NCBI RefSeq assembly: GCF_031585635.1 | Contig: NZ_CP134196.1 | Span: 1,922,001-1,986,000 of the forward strand | DNA length: 64,000 nucleotides | From: Paraburkholderia sp. FT54 | GTDB lineage: Bacteria > Pseudomonadota > Gammaproteobacteria > Burkholderiales > Burkholderiaceae | Direction of reading: 5' to 3' | Shown here: positions 1 to 8,961 of the stretch, piece by piece | Layout: each line of letters opens with the position of its first letter | Position numbering within the stretch: the first letter of the stretch is position 1 | Position numbers and translations under genes: made by a program | The notes under the pieces: model-generated | What the model saw: the letters and a program-made list of their open reading frames with translations, nothing else | What the model was told of the DNA's origin: nothing | The model's database searches: none

Positions 1-206
1 GCTTGCGACGCTCCGGGCGCAAGGCCCAACCTCTTGAGCGCCGGCCAGGCGGACTCCACGAACTTCCTGAGCTGGGCTTCGGCATTCGGCGCGATGTCCG
101 TCGCAACGACCTTCAGCCCCTTGGCGAGAAACAGTGCGGTCCAGCTGGCACCGATCACGCCGGTGCCGATGACGGCGATGCGGCGAATGGGCGTGGTATC
201 AGTCAT
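1..206 (-). CDS. 3-hydroxyacyl-CoA dehydrogenase-type NAD-binding protein, 5' part only
   Basis: The gene runs off the left edge, so only its first 68 codons are visible. The reverse strand starts [20 protein letters not shown], a Rossmann beta-alpha-beta fold with the GxGxxG dinucleotide loop at residues 14-19. It continues with an [13 protein letters not shown] segment typical of 3-hydroxyacyl-CoA dehydrogenases and L-carnitine dehydrogenases, which oxidise a 3-hydroxy group with NAD. The ATG at 206 has a GGAG element 8 bases upstream. It lies 21 bp downstream of the YWTD propeller gene on the same strand, so the two are probably co-transcribed. The substrate cannot be told from this fragment; carnitine dehydrogenase is the main alternative. 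Confidence 0.8.
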   Translation of the reverse strand, partial: MTDTTPIRRIAVIGTGVIGASWTALFLAKGLKVVATDIAPNAEAQLRKFVESAWPALKRLGLAPGASQ

Positions 207-227
207 GTCATGTCTCCAATGCGTGGG

Positions 228-1142
228 TCAGACTTCGGCATAGGCGATACCGGTGAGGTTGCCTTGCGCGAAGAGGAAGTTGCGCTGGTTCTTGCCATCG
301 AGATCGGCGGAATAGACGGAGCCGCCCAGGTCCGTGACGAACATCCGGTTACCGGGAATGTCGAGCGCGATGCCGATTCCCTCCATCAGGTGCGTAACGA
401 GGATTTCAGACGTGCCCGTTCCATCGATCGGCGCACGATTCACGCTATTGCCGCGCGGAGGATCGCCGCGGTCGGTCCAGTAAAGGACACGCTTCGCAAG
501 GTCGAGCTCGAGGTCGATGGGCTCCGGCAACCGGTCGAACAGCACTTCGATGTCGGAGCGGTTTGACGGGTCTTCGCCCTGCGGGATGTCGATATTGGCG
601 CGGAAGATGCGGCCCAGACCGGCGTTGTCCGGACCTTTCTGCGTCCAGTAGAGCTTGCCGTGCTTCGGATCGGTCGTGATTCCGACGCACCACCGGGTCT
701 GGTCGAGCCGGTCCTGGTCGCCATGCCCGGTCGCGACCAGCGTTTCGACTTGTGAGCCGTCGAGGTTGGCGCGCATCACGCGCATACCTTCTCGATCGCA
801 CCAATAGAGCTTGCCACCGGCCTTGTCGAGATGAATCTGCTTCGGTGTGTGCGTGACGCCTTGCGGGACAATGACTACGCGGTTCCCGCCATCCAGGTCG
901 GCGCGTTCGATCGAGCCGTCGTGGAGGCCGATCGAACCCATGTTGGTCCAATAGATTTGACCGGCATCCACGTCCACGACAATGCCGTCCGGGAGGCGGC
1001 AATCCGCGACGATTGTCTTGAGGCCGGATCCGTCGGGATTGATCGAGTGAATTCGGCCACCGCTCAGTTCGAGGAAAAACAATCGGGCAGCGCGGGTTGC
1101 GTCCGTGGAAAGATGTGTTCCGTTGCCTTGGGGCACAGTCAT
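228..1142 (-). CDS. YWTD-repeat six-bladed beta-propeller protein
   Basis: This 304-residue protein has evenly spaced blade motifs: YWTN near residue 63, YWCD near 112, YWTQ near 165 and YWTD near 221. Each follows an acidic DLDG or NLDG turn, the pattern of LDL-receptor class B (YWTD) and SMP-30-like propellers. No signal peptide is visible, so it is probably cytoplasmic. The ATG at 1142 is preceded by AAAGGA. The gene lies directly upstream of the 3-hydroxyacyl-CoA dehydrogenase-type gene, which suggests a helper or lactonase-like role in the same catabolic unit. That role is inference; no catalytic residues can be assigned. Confidence 0.75.
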   Translation of the reverse strand: MTVPQGNGTHLSTDATRAARLFFLELSGGRIHSINPDGSGLKTIVADCRLPDGIVVDVDAGQIYWTNMGSIGLHDGSIERADLDGGNRVVIVPQGVTHTPKQIHLDKAGGKLYWCDREGMRVMRANLDGSQVETLVATGHGDQDRLDQTRWCVGITTDPKHGKLYWTQKGPDNAGLGRIFRANIDIPQGEDPSNRSDIEVLFDRLPEPIDLELDLAKRVLYWTDRGDPPRGNSVNRAPIDGTGTSEILVTHLMEGIGIALDIPGNRMFVTDLGGSVYSADLDGKNQRNFLFAQGNLTGIAYAEV

Positions 1143-1158
1143 GGTATGTCCTTTCGTG

Positions 1159-1374
1159 TCACTGCCATTGGAAGATAGACTGAATGTCAGGCGCGACCGT
1201 GTAGTGCCGGGTAGCGGTTTCGCCGATCATCGCGAAGGGATTGGGAAGCCAGCGGTCGGCGCGTGTGAGACCAAGCCATCTCTCCGGGACGGATTGCTGA
1301 ATCGGTCGCCGTGCATTGCCCGGCGGGACGTTCATCAGGCACCGCGGTTTCATCGAGGTACGCAGTGCAATCAC
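1159..1374 (-). pseudogene. Possible 3' remnant of an unidentified gene
   Basis: A 71-codon open frame ends only 16 bp upstream of the propeller gene start, the spacing expected of an operon partner. Its second half (LNVPPGN, then VPERWLGL, and HYTVAPDIQSIFQWQ at the C-terminus) reads like real protein rather than the arginine-rich noise of shadow frames. There is no convincing start or ribosome binding site, and the frame upstream is not coding-like. I do not recognise the family. The best reading is the surviving C-terminus of a deleted gene; a chance open frame is possible. Confidence 0.25.
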
Positions 1375-1738
1375 CAGGCCGTGTTTGACTTGAACAGTTT
1401 TTGACGCCGATTTTCGGATGATAGTCGGCGCGATGAAGGACCGGTATTACATGAATATGGAATGCCCCCGAGGAAGCTATTGGCGCTTGACGCGTCATCC
1501 ATCAATCAACGCGAGCGAGATTGCAAAGGCGAGCTTGAGCAACAATTCCTCGATGTAGCGCAGGCTCAGATTGAACCGAAAATATCAGCGGACCACACTG
1601 CTGATGACGGCGGCCGTGAAGCGGGGACTGTGATAAAGCGATTTCGTCTCCTTCGTCGCCTCATTTTGCCGCCGCCTCACCACCAACCTGACAGTGCCCC
1701 GCGGATCGACGATAACCGGTCAACGGGCGCGGATAAAC
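1375..1738. other. Intergenic, no gene recognised
   Basis: No frame in this stretch has coding character, a ribosome binding site or a recognisable family. It separates the phosphoesterase gene (ending at 1739) from the possible remnant at 1159-1374 and may be debris of the same deleted gene. I see no hairpin followed by a T tract. Confidence 0.4.
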
Positions 1739-3268
1739 TTAGGGTCTCGGGAACCCGAAGGTATCGGCGAGTTCACGCACATCGGTGAATCGCGGTATCT
1801 CGTTCGATATTTCGGCAGCCATGCTCGCCTTCGCGACGGCTCCCGACGCTCCGCTAGCCGGCGCTGCGGGTGCCGGTATCGGACATGCGCTGCCGAACGG
1901 TCCCGGAGCGACCGGAATCGCCGGCGCGTCAGTACGCGCCGGACGAGTGAAATCCAGAGCGTACGCAAGATTGAACGTGCCGGGAGCATTGCCGCGTACG
2001 CCGACCGGGTCGATGCCAAAGCGCCATTGAATCAGTTGGTGAATCGAACTCGGGTCAAACGGAAAGCGCGTCACGGTCGCCGCTGGCACACGCGGGCCGA
2101 GCAATACGCAAGGCACGCGAAAACCCAGCTTTCCATCGTTTCCAAGCGTCGTTTCCGCGTCGCTCATGGGACGCGTCGGGGGGACCACGTGGTCATGGAA
2201 GCCGCCCCATTCGTCATAGACGACGATCATCAGTGTGCGGTCCCAGTTCGGCCCAGTCCGCAGTGCGTCGTAGATCTGGCCAAGCAGGGCTTCGCCGTTG
2301 CGAATGTCCGCGTGCGGATGATCGTCCGCCGAGACGCCCTGCGCTTCGCCGGAGAAGATCGGATCGATCATGCAAAACGAGGGTAGTGTGCCGTTCGCGG
2401 CCTGCGTCAGAAACTGCGGGAACATCTGGGATATGCCCGTATAGCGGTTCCCGAACAGCGCGGTAAACGGCGTGTCGTGATAAAAATAGGTGGCGCTGAC
2501 ATTCTTGGCGGCCAGCTTGTCCCAGATCGTCGGCAGCGTCGAGACGGTCGTCGTGTTGCTAAGCCGATCCGTTGCGCCCGCATGCAGATAGATGCGATTA
2601 GGGAATGTCTCAGACAGGATGCCGCTGAAATAGAAATCGGAAACCGTATATTGGCTTGCTACACCCCGGAAGAAGTCGAGGTCGGCGGCCTGATAGAAGC
2701 CGATCGGCAGTAAGTCACCCTGCGTGTTGCTCGTCGCAGTCGACAACAGGAAGCCGTTCATCGCGCCATTGGCAAGATGGATCCGCCCACCGGCAAAGCT
2801 ATGGTTCGGATCCGCGAAATTGCATGCCTGGAAGCCATAGTCGGGATTGGCGGACAATAGGAAAGGCGCGTGCTGCTGCGCGAAATTGTCGGTGAATAAT
2901 TGGTTCGGCGGCATTCCCTCGGCGCCCGGGACCCAGCTCAGGAAGTGGTCGAACGAACGGTTTTCCATCGTTACGAGCACGATATGGTCGATGCCCGAAG
3001 TCGTCGGATCGGGCAATACCGGGCGCGGCAACGTATAGCGGTTCGTGCCGTCGGGTGAGGGAATCTCATTTGCCGATGTGCTGCCGGTACCCGTGCCGGT
3101 ACTTCCGGCCGGACCGGCCGTCGTGCTGCTGCCGCCGGCCATCGTGCTGCTGCCGCCGTCCGACGACCCTCCGCATGCCGCCAGCGCAAGTGCACCCGTG
3201 CCTGCTGCCAGACCGGCAAGGAAAGTGCGGCGGTCAATTCCACTCTTGTTGTTTTCATCGCTGTTCAA
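1739..3268 (-). CDS. Tat-exported phosphoesterase lipoprotein (phospholipase C / acid phosphatase family)
   Basis: This 509-residue protein begins with a twin-arginine signal (GIDRRTFLAGLAAG, residues 10-23). A lipobox-like LAAC at residues 29-32 is followed by a Gly/Ser/Thr-rich linker to about residue 70. The catalytic region starts with HIVLVTMENRSFDHFLSW (about residues 95-112), the signature of the non-haemolytic phospholipase C/AcpA phosphoesterase family. The metal-binding acidic and histidine residues appear later (VVYDEWGGFHDHV near 353-365). It should hydrolyse phosphate esters in the periplasm or at the membrane. The TTG at 3268 is the in-frame start with GGAG upstream; an ATG ten bases further in is in another frame. 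Confidence 0.87.
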   Translation of the reverse strand: MNSDENNKSGIDRRTFLAGLAAGTGALALAACGGSSDGGSSTMAGGSSTTAGPAGSTGTGTGSTSANEIPSPDGTNRYTLPRPVLPDPTTSGIDHIVLVTMENRSFDHFLSWVPGAEGMPPNQLFTDNFAQQHAPFLLSANPDYGFQACNFADPNHSFAGGRIHLANGAMNGFLLSTATSNTQGDLLPIGFYQAADLDFFRGVASQYTVSDFYFSGILSETFPNRIYLHAGATDRLSNTTTVSTLPTIWDKLAAKNVSATYFYHDTPFTALFGNRYTGISQMFPQFLTQAANGTLPSFCMIDPIFSGEAQGVSADDHPHADIRNGEALLGQIYDALRTGPNWDRTLMIVVYDEWGGFHDHVVPPTRPMSDAETTLGNDGKLGFRVPCVLLGPRVPAATVTRFPFDPSSIHQLIQWRFGIDPVGVRGNAPGTFNLAYALDFTRPARTDAPAIPVAPGPFGSACPIPAPAAPASGASGAVAKASMAAEISNEIPRFTDVRELADTFGFPRP

Positions 3269-3780
3269 TTTGAACTCCGTTGTATGAATAGGAATACGAG
3301 ACGATTGCGCCGCGAACAGAACGCTATTAATTGCGCTGTCTGCGACGCAAACCGACCGATTCCGTGGACGTCGTCTCGTACTGAAAGCGCCGATTTTCTA
3401 GGTGCAAAATGACAGCCATCTGACGCGCGGGTAACGAATGCCCGGCGGTGACGCAAATAAAAATACTGCGCGAATGGAATAAAAAATGGCTCGGAATCGT
3501 TGCGAATCTGTATCGATCAGGGAGCCGAAGAAGTGTTTTAATGGTCCGGCTATAAATTCTGATTCCATAATAATGGGAGTACTGTCGTTCACTCCGTGTG
3601 CCTCCCGAAGCCGACCCGCTGCATGGTCCTGCCAGCGCCCACTGCTTTTGGAACCTTGTCTTGCTGGCCCAATCAGGTGGGCACCCAAACAACACGTAAA
3701 ATGTTTGTGCATTAAAGTCATGCAAGCATGGCGGCGTCGCGGGAATGGCCGGCCGCCACTGTTCCCTCGGGCCCCCACTG
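3269..3780. other. Intergenic region between divergent phosphoesterase and antiporter genes
   Basis: About 510 bp, noticeably AT-richer than its neighbours (for example 3440-3600), consistent with promoters for both divergent genes. The open frames crossing it are arginine-rich shadows. I find no recognisable operator or RNA. Confidence 0.4.
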
Positions 3781-5391
3781 ATGAACCACATCGTATTCTT
3801 CGAAGACCTGCTTCTCGTACTGCTCGGTGCCTGCGTGCTATCGCTCGTTGCCAGCCGTTTCAATCTGCCGTCGGCTGCCGTATTGCTGGTTGGCGGTGCG
3901 GCGATCGGCTTCGCAACCGATGCGCCCGTCGTTGCCCTCGACCCCGATGTCATCATGGTCGTGCTGATTCCGCCGCTGCTGATGTCCAGTGCGTTTTATA
4001 CCGCCTGGCGGGAGTTTCGCCGCGAGACCGCATCGATCGCATCGCTTGCGCTCGGGTCGGTGATGTTCACGACCGCATGCGTCGCGTGCGCCGTCCACTG
4101 GGTCGATCCACAGCTACCGTGGGCCGCGTGCGTCGCGCTCGGCGCGATCGTGTCGCCGCCGGATGCGGTCGCGGCCAAAGCCCTGCTTGGCAAGCTGCCG
4201 TTGCCGGAACGCCTGGTCACCGTGCTCGAGGGCGAAAGCCTCGTCAACGACGCGTCAGGGCTGGTGATCTATCGCTTCGCGCTGGTTGCGCTGGCGGCGG
4301 GCACATTCAGCCCGAGCGGCGCCGCCCTCACCTTTTCGACGCTCTCGCTCGTCGGCATGGCAACGGGTGCGCTCATCGGCTGGGCAACGGTCAAGCTGCT
4401 CGGCTGGCTCGAAGACACGCATCTGGTCGTCGTGCTGACCTTCCTCGCCGCGTGGGCCGCCTATCTGCTCGGTGAGCGCCTGCACGGCTCTGGTGTGCTG
4501 TCGGTGGTGGTGTGCGGCCTGATCGTTGGACTGTGCCAGCACATGACGCTCGACGCGACCACGCGGCTGAAAACCACCGGCACGTGGGACGTCGCCGTCT
4601 TCGTGCTGGAAGCGCTCGTGTTCATCCTGATCGGCGTGTCGCTGCCCGGTACGCTGGCAAAGCTTGACGCAGGGCACACGTTCTCATGGTGGCTACCCGA
4701 GCGCGTGTGGGTGATTGCCGGCGTAACGGTCGCGGCTGTGATCGTCGCGCGGTTCGTCTGGGTGATGGGGGCGATCGCATTGCCCGAATATCTCCTTGCG
4801 CGCGCTCGCGGCACCGTGGTGAGAACGGACCTCAAGCAGGCGACGATCCTCGGTTGGGCCGGAATGCGCGGTGTCGTGAGTCTCGCCGCTGCACTGGCGC
4901 TGCCCGTGTCGCTGGCCGATCGCGATCTGCTGATTTTCTCGACGTTCGCAGTGATCTTCGTGACGGTCGTGGTGCAAGGTTTGACGCTGGCGCCGCTCGC
5001 GCGCTTCGTCGGTTTTCGCGATGCTCACGCGTCCGCCGAAACGAAATATCTCACGCAATATCAGGCGCGCTCCCTCACGTTTCAGGCGTCACTGGACGCG
5101 CTGAAGCAGATCGACCTCACGCAATGCAAAGGCGATGAGGACGTCGTGCTGCGGCTGATCGACGAATACAGTTATCGTATCGACAGCAACGCGCAAGCGC
5201 ACACGGGCGGCGAAAGCCTCGTGCACTTGCGGCTGACGCGGCTGAACCTTGGGCTGCGAGCTGTCCAGGCGGGCCGCGCGGCGCTGCTTCAGTTGCACGA
5301 CGAGAACCGGATCAAGCACAAAACCTTGCAGCGAATCGAATCGGAACTCGATTTCGAAGAGGCACGGCTGAAAAGACTCCTCGGGCCGTAA
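3781..5391 (+). CDS. CPA1-family Na+/H+ antiporter
   Basis: From the ATG at 3781 the product is 536 residues. It opens with about twelve hydrophobic segments over the first 410 residues and ends in a roughly 120-residue charged cytoplasmic tail (KYLTQYQARSLTFQASLDAL onward). The segment GESLVNDASGLVIY is the conserved CPA1 ion-site region with its Asn-Asp pair, and WAGMRGVVSLAAALALP is the family's late transmembrane motif. It exchanges cytoplasmic Na+ or K+ for protons. An in-frame ATG at 3745 would add 12 residues; 3781 fits the family's N-terminus (MNHIVFFEDLLLVLL) better, although neither has a strong ribosome binding site. Confidence 0.88.
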   Translation: MNHIVFFEDLLLVLLGACVLSLVASRFNLPSAAVLLVGGAAIGFATDAPVVALDPDVIMVVLIPPLLMSSAFYTAWREFRRETASIASLALGSVMFTTACVACAVHWVDPQLPWAACVALGAIVSPPDAVAAKALLGKLPLPERLVTVLEGESLVNDASGLVIYRFALVALAAGTFSPSGAALTFSTLSLVGMATGALIGWATVKLLGWLEDTHLVVVLTFLAAWAAYLLGERLHGSGVLSVVVCGLIVGLCQHMTLDATTRLKTTGTWDVAVFVLEALVFILIGVSLPGTLAKLDAGHTFSWWLPERVWVIAGVTVAAVIVARFVWVMGAIALPEYLLARARGTVVRTDLKQATILGWAGMRGVVSLAAALALPVSLADRDLLIFSTFAVIFVTVVVQGLTLAPLARFVGFRDAHASAETKYLTQYQARSLTFQASLDALKQIDLTQCKGDEDVVLRLIDEYSYRIDSNAQAHTGGESLVHLRLTRLNLGLRAVQAGRAALLQLHDENRIKHKTLQRIESELDFEEARLKRLLGP

Positions 5392-5406
5392 AGCGGCGAT
5401 CCGTGG

Positions 5407-6312
5407 TCAACCCGTACTGGAAAACAGCTGCACGACCAGACTGCGCAACCAGCGGTTTCCGGCTTCGTGATGATATCTGGCGTGCCAGTGCTGCCGCACG
5501 GCGAAGCTCTCCACAGGAACCGGACATGGGTGAACCGCCAGATCATTGACCTTCGCCAACGTTTCGCCGATGTGTCGTGGCAACGTCGCTATCAGGTCGG
5601 TGCTTTTGATGATCGCCCCAAGTCCGAGAAAGCCAGGCAATTCCAACACCACGTCGCGGTCGATGTGCTCACGCACCAGCGCTTGTTCAAGCAGCTGCGC
5701 GCCCGTCCCCGCTGTAATCGCGACGTGTCCTTCTGCCCGGTACTGCTTCAGCCCGAGCTTGCTCTTCAGTCTTGAATGATGACGATTCGTCAGACATACC
5801 CAGTCCTGCATATAAAGTTGCTGTTGGTAAATCCCACCTCCAAGCCAGGGAACGTGACCAATTGCGAGGTCTGCCTCGCCGGATTCCAGCGCCCGTTCAG
5901 TATTGCCGTCAATACGCGCCGCTTCCAGGCGTATACCCGGTGCCTGCGCGCGCACATGTGCCAACATTCGCGGCAATAGCGTGATGTGACTGGCGTCGGT
6001 CATGCAGATTCGGAAACGCCGCTTGGCGGTAGCCGGAACAAACGCAATTTCCCAGGCCGCGAAGCGTCGTAGTGACTCCAGGATTTCCCGGCAAGGGCCG
6101 ATCAGGGCATCGGCCTGTGGCGTAGGCGCCATTCCGGCCGGCGTTCTAATAAACAGTGGATCCTGCAAATGCTCCCGCAAACGTCCGAGCCAGATGCTGA
6201 TCGTTGGCTGACTCTGTCCCAGTTGCTCGGCCACGCGTGTGACGCTGCGGACTTCGTAGAGGAGATCGAATAGCTGCAGCAGCTTCAAATCAGGGAGTTC
6301 AGCTGAGCCCAT
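5407..6312 (-). CDS. LysR-family transcriptional regulator of the adjacent catabolic operon
   Basis: This 301-residue protein has an N-terminal winged helix-turn-helix (about residues 10-70, with SVTRVAEQLGQSQPTISIWL) and a LysR effector domain. DLKLLQLFDLLYEVRSVTRV resembles the NahR/PcpR branch that activates aromatic and acid catabolism. It is divergent from a DMT transporter, and the perfect palindrome at 6328-6345 lies 16 bp from its start codon. The same operator recurs before the catabolic operon at 7545. It probably autoregulates and controls both units; its effector is presumably a pathway substrate or intermediate. Confidence 0.88.
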   Translation of the reverse strand: MGSAELPDLKLLQLFDLLYEVRSVTRVAEQLGQSQPTISIWLGRLREHLQDPLFIRTPAGMAPTPQADALIGPCREILESLRRFAAWEIAFVPATAKRRFRICMTDASHITLLPRMLAHVRAQAPGIRLEAARIDGNTERALESGEADLAIGHVPWLGGGIYQQQLYMQDWVCLTNRHHSRLKSKLGLKQYRAEGHVAITAGTGAQLLEQALVREHIDRDVVLELPGFLGLGAIIKSTDLIATLPRHIGETLAKVNDLAVHPCPVPVESFAVRQHWHARYHHEAGNRWLRSLVVQLFSSTG

Positions 6313-6327
6313 GAGAGTATTGCTCCA

Positions 6328-6402
6328 CGCAATGACGTCATTGCGATCATAGCATTGCGGAAATGAGTATCCGCTCGTATCTTGAGCTTCAGGTTGAGGA
6401 GG
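6328..6402 (+). promoter_or_regulatory. Operator, sigma70-type promoter and Shine-Dalgarno, copy 1
   Basis: The perfect palindrome CGCAATGACGTCATTGCG (6328-6345) is followed after 8 bases by a CATTGC half-site (6353-6358). A -35-like TTGCGG (6355-6360) and a -10-like TATCTT (6378-6383) are 17 bp apart, and GAGGAGG lies at 6396-6402. The whole arrangement aligns without gaps to 7545-7617. No start codon follows this Shine-Dalgarno at the expected distance. The motif GCATTGCGGAAAT at 6352-6364 recurs at 6486-6498. Confidence 0.65.
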
Positions 6403-6554
6403 AATCGCTAGGGATCGGCGTCAGGTTCCTTGCATTGCGACCACGGTCTCGCCCCTCCCAGCAACCGTTTTCTACGTGCGACCCTGCATTGCGGAAATTC
6501 CACCACTGCTGATCCGGCAAGCTTATTACAGGCATCGATTTGAAACGCCAGATC

Positions 6555-7442
6555 ATGTTCCCGATGACCGCCGAGGCTGGCATTGTCCTGATGATCGCCA
6601 CGACAGCAACGTTTGCCGCGAGCGATTCCACCGTCAAGGTCATCGGCGGGACGGTGCCGCTGGTCGCCCTGCTTTTCGGACGCTACAGCTTCCAGTCCGT
6701 CGCGCTCGGCACGTGGCACGCGAGGCAGGGCATCAACCCCTTCCGCAACGCGGGCGTGCTGAAACTGCAACTCCTGCGTGCTTTGCTGCTCCTTCTCAAT
6801 TCGGCTTGTACGTTTGCAGGCTTGCGTTATTTGCCGCTCCCCGTAACCACTTCGCTGGCGATGATGGCACCGCTGATTTCAATGCTGCTTGCCGCTACCC
6901 TGCTCAACGAGCAGGTGCCGAAAAGTAAATGGTCGATGGTTGTTCTGGGGTTCATCGGCATGTTGACCGTCGTGCGGCCGGGTAGCGGCGATTTCAGCTG
7001 GACAGTGGCGTTCCCCATTGGCGCCGCCACGACCTTCGCATGCTTTCAGGTCGTGTCCAGCAAACTGTCGACGGCAGGCGACCCGACCACTACTAATTTC
7101 ATTACCGCGCTGGTCGCGAGTATCGCGCTCGCCGCGCTTCTTTGGGTGGGTCAGGCAGCCCTCCTGCCCGAAATCCGCAAGGTAACGATCGGCAGTTGGC
7201 TGCTGGTTCTCGTGATGGCGTCATTTGCCACCTTCGGCCATCTGCTGATGCTACAGGCACTACGCAGAACACCTCTCGCACTCCTCACTCCGTTCGGCTA
7301 CGCGCAACTTGCATTCGCGACGCTTTTCAGCTGGGCGCTCTTTGGCAAGGTCCCCGACTTCTGGACCGCCGCGGGCATGCTCGTGATCGCCATTAGCGGG
7401 ATCGGCACCGTGTTGCTGCATGCCCGAGCACGGCTTCGGTGA
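6555..7442 (+). CDS. DMT-superfamily (EamA) transporter
   Basis: The product has about 295 residues and ten predicted transmembrane helices in two EamA repeats: roughly residues 5-140 (LVALLFGRYSFQSVALGTWH to GFIGMLTVVRPG) and 150-290 (to GMLVIAISGIGTVLLHARAR). Such permeases move small metabolites or amino-acid-like compounds across the inner membrane. The ATG at 6555 is preferred; a TTG at 6540 would add five residues, and neither has a strong ribosome binding site. It is divergent from the LysR gene and shares a promoter design with the operon at 7624, so it probably handles a substrate or product of that operon. Confidence 0.83.
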   Translation: MFPMTAEAGIVLMIATTATFAASDSTVKVIGGTVPLVALLFGRYSFQSVALGTWHARQGINPFRNAGVLKLQLLRALLLLLNSACTFAGLRYLPLPVTTSLAMMAPLISMLLAATLLNEQVPKSKWSMVVLGFIGMLTVVRPGSGDFSWTVAFPIGAATTFACFQVVSSKLSTAGDPTTTNFITALVASIALAALLWVGQAALLPEIRKVTIGSWLLVLVMASFATFGHLLMLQALRRTPLALLTPFGYAQLAFATLFSWALFGKVPDFWTAAGMLVIAISGIGTVLLHARARLR

Positions 7443-7544
7443 AACGCCGGACGCCCTCTCCATTGGGAAAATCGTTCGTTAGCAGCGCTCCTGTGCGAAT
7501 CACTTCGGAGCTTCATCGTCATGCGTCGACCGATATTGTCTATG

Positions 7545-7617
7545 GCAATGATCTCATTGCATCCATTGCATTGCCGACATGATGGCCGGCTTGTATCTTG
7601 ATCTTCAAGTTAAGGAG
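7545..7617 (+). promoter_or_regulatory. Operator, sigma70-type promoter and Shine-Dalgarno, copy 2
   Basis: GCAATGA and TCATTGC (7545-7551 and 7554-7560) form an inverted repeat with a 2-base centre, followed after 8 bases by CATTGC (7569-7574). TTGCCG (7571-7576) and TATCTT (7594-7599) are 17 bp apart, and AAGGAG at 7612-7617 is the ribosome binding site for the GTG at 7624. This matches 6329-6401 base for base in layout, so both promoters are probably bound by the LysR protein encoded at 5407-6312. Confidence 0.7.
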
Positions 7618-7623
7618 ACGACA

Positions 7624-8571
7624 GTGAAGATTGCGATTCTGGGTGCGGGCGCATTGGGCTCTGCGATTGGTGCAGCGCTAACCGAGGGCGGCAACGAGGT
7701 CTGGTTGCTGAACCGCTCGGCAGCGCACGTTGAGGCGATACGGTGTGATGGTCTACAGGTAGATGACGCGAGTGGCTCCCGTCGCGTGAAAGTTCACGCC
7801 ACCACACGGGCTGCCGAAGCCGGCATCGTCGATCTGGTCGTCGTGCTGGTAAAGTCATTCGATACCGACGCAGCGATGCGCGGCGCACTCGCCCTGATTG
7901 GACCGGAAACGCTTGTTCTGTCATTGCAGAACGGGCTTGGACACGAAGATGTGCTGGCCGACATCATCGGGCGTGAACGTGTGCTGGCTGGTAAGACCTA
8001 TGTCGGCGGCGTCATGCGCAATCCGGGGCACATCGAGTCTGGCGTCGCCGGCAAAGCGACTCACATTGGTGAGTTGGACGGCCGAATTACCTCCCGCGCG
8101 AATGCGATCGCCGAAACGTTCAATGCGTCCGGACTGGCCACGACAGTCAGCGCCAATATCGTCGGCACGATGTGGGACAAACTGCTAGTCAATGTCGCGA
8201 CTGGCGCACTGACCGGCACGACAGGGCTCACATATGGCCAGCTTTACGACGAACCGCTTTTGAAGACGGCTGCGCTTGCTGCGGTCACCGAAGCGATGGC
8301 GGTTGCCCAGGCCGCTGGCGTCACGCTCTCCACCACCGACCCTGAGCGTGTCTGGACGCTCGCCGGCGAAGGACTTTCGCCCGGCTTCAAGACTTCGATG
8401 CTTCAAAGCCTCGAAAAAGGCTCCATCACCGAAATCGACTTCATCAACGGAGCGGTCGTGCGTTGGGGACAACGGCACGGCGTGCCGACCCCGGTCAACG
8501 CAACGCTGGTCGCCTGTATCAAGGGCATCGAGCGCTGCATGGCGGACCGACGAAAAAGGGAGACAGTATGA
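7624..8571 (+). CDS. 2-dehydropantoate 2-reductase family oxidoreductase
   Basis: This 315-residue NADPH-dependent oxidoreductase of the PanE/ApbA family starts with the Rossmann motif KIAILGAGALGSAIGAAL. It contains the family pattern VVLVKSFDTD followed by LSLQNGLGHEDVL. The conserved NVATGALTGTTGLTYGQL segment marks the helical C-terminal domain. The GTG at 7624 has AAGGAG upstream; an in-frame ATG at 7579 would lie upstream of the -10 element and is rejected. It is the first gene of a five-gene operon and overlaps the next gene by 4 bp. In this context it probably reduces a 2-oxo or 3-oxo acid intermediate rather than making pantoate. Confidence 0.85.
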   Translation: MKIAILGAGALGSAIGAALTEGGNEVWLLNRSAAHVEAIRCDGLQVDDASGSRRVKVHATTRAAEAGIVDLVVVLVKSFDTDAAMRGALALIGPETLVLSLQNGLGHEDVLADIIGRERVLAGKTYVGGVMRNPGHIESGVAGKATHIGELDGRITSRANAIAETFNASGLATTVSANIVGTMWDKLLVNVATGALTGTTGLTYGQLYDEPLLKTAALAAVTEAMAVAQAAGVTLSTTDPERVWTLAGEGLSPGFKTSMLQSLEKGSITEIDFINGAVVRWGQRHGVPTPVNATLVACIKGIERCMADRRKRETV

Positions 8572-8960
8572 ACGGCAGCAAGGCCTATCTGGAACACGTG
8601 GCCATCTGGGTGAAGGATATCCACTGGCATATCCGCTTCTTCGAAGACGTGCTTGGCATGACGATGCGCGAAGTGGACGGTACCGTCGATGAACCCCGCC
8701 AGTACTGGACCCTGGGTGGTTTGCAATTCATCCATGACGCCAACTACGACGCACCCGAGGGCCGGCTCGGCCACCTTGGTGTCATGTGCGAAGACCTGGA
8801 AGCCGCGCTCGCTGCAGCGCAGCGGTATGGTGTAAGCGAGATGCGACAGGGACGCAACTGGTTGCGTCTGCCCGACGGTCTCGCCGTCGAACTGATCCAG
8901 GCCAAGCCCGCCTCGTGCGTGGCGCGAGCACTGAACATCAACCCGCGTGCGGAGGCTTGA
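8568..8960 (+). CDS. VOC-superfamily (glyoxalase/bleomycin resistance fold) protein
   Basis: The 130-residue product has the paired beta-alpha-beta-beta-beta modules of the vicinal oxygen chelate fold. YLEHVAIWVKDIHWHIRFFE opens with a candidate metal-binding His, and the second half carries GRLGHLGVMCEDLEAAL and LPDGLAVELIQ, with a His and a late Glu as further candidates. Members are isomerases, epimerases or dioxygenases acting on CoA or small-acid substrates. The ATG at 8568 overlaps the preceding stop (ATGA) and follows AAAGGGAGA. Given the MaoC and CaiB neighbours, a methylmalonyl-CoA epimerase-like or lyase role is possible but unproven. Confidence 0.8.
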   Translation: MNGSKAYLEHVAIWVKDIHWHIRFFEDVLGMTMREVDGTVDEPRQYWTLGGLQFIHDANYDAPEGRLGHLGVMCEDLEAALAAAQRYGVSEMRQGRNWLRLPDGLAVELIQAKPASCVARALNINPRAEA

Positions 8961-8961
8961 G

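Noticed and set aside
3..566. Plus-strand open frame at the left edge
   Set aside because: Antisense to the 3-hydroxyacyl-CoA dehydrogenase-type and YWTD genes; no family.
7579..7623. ATG start at 7579 for the ketopantoate reductase-like gene
   Set aside because: It lies before the -10 element of the promoter; the GTG at 7624 follows AAGGAG.
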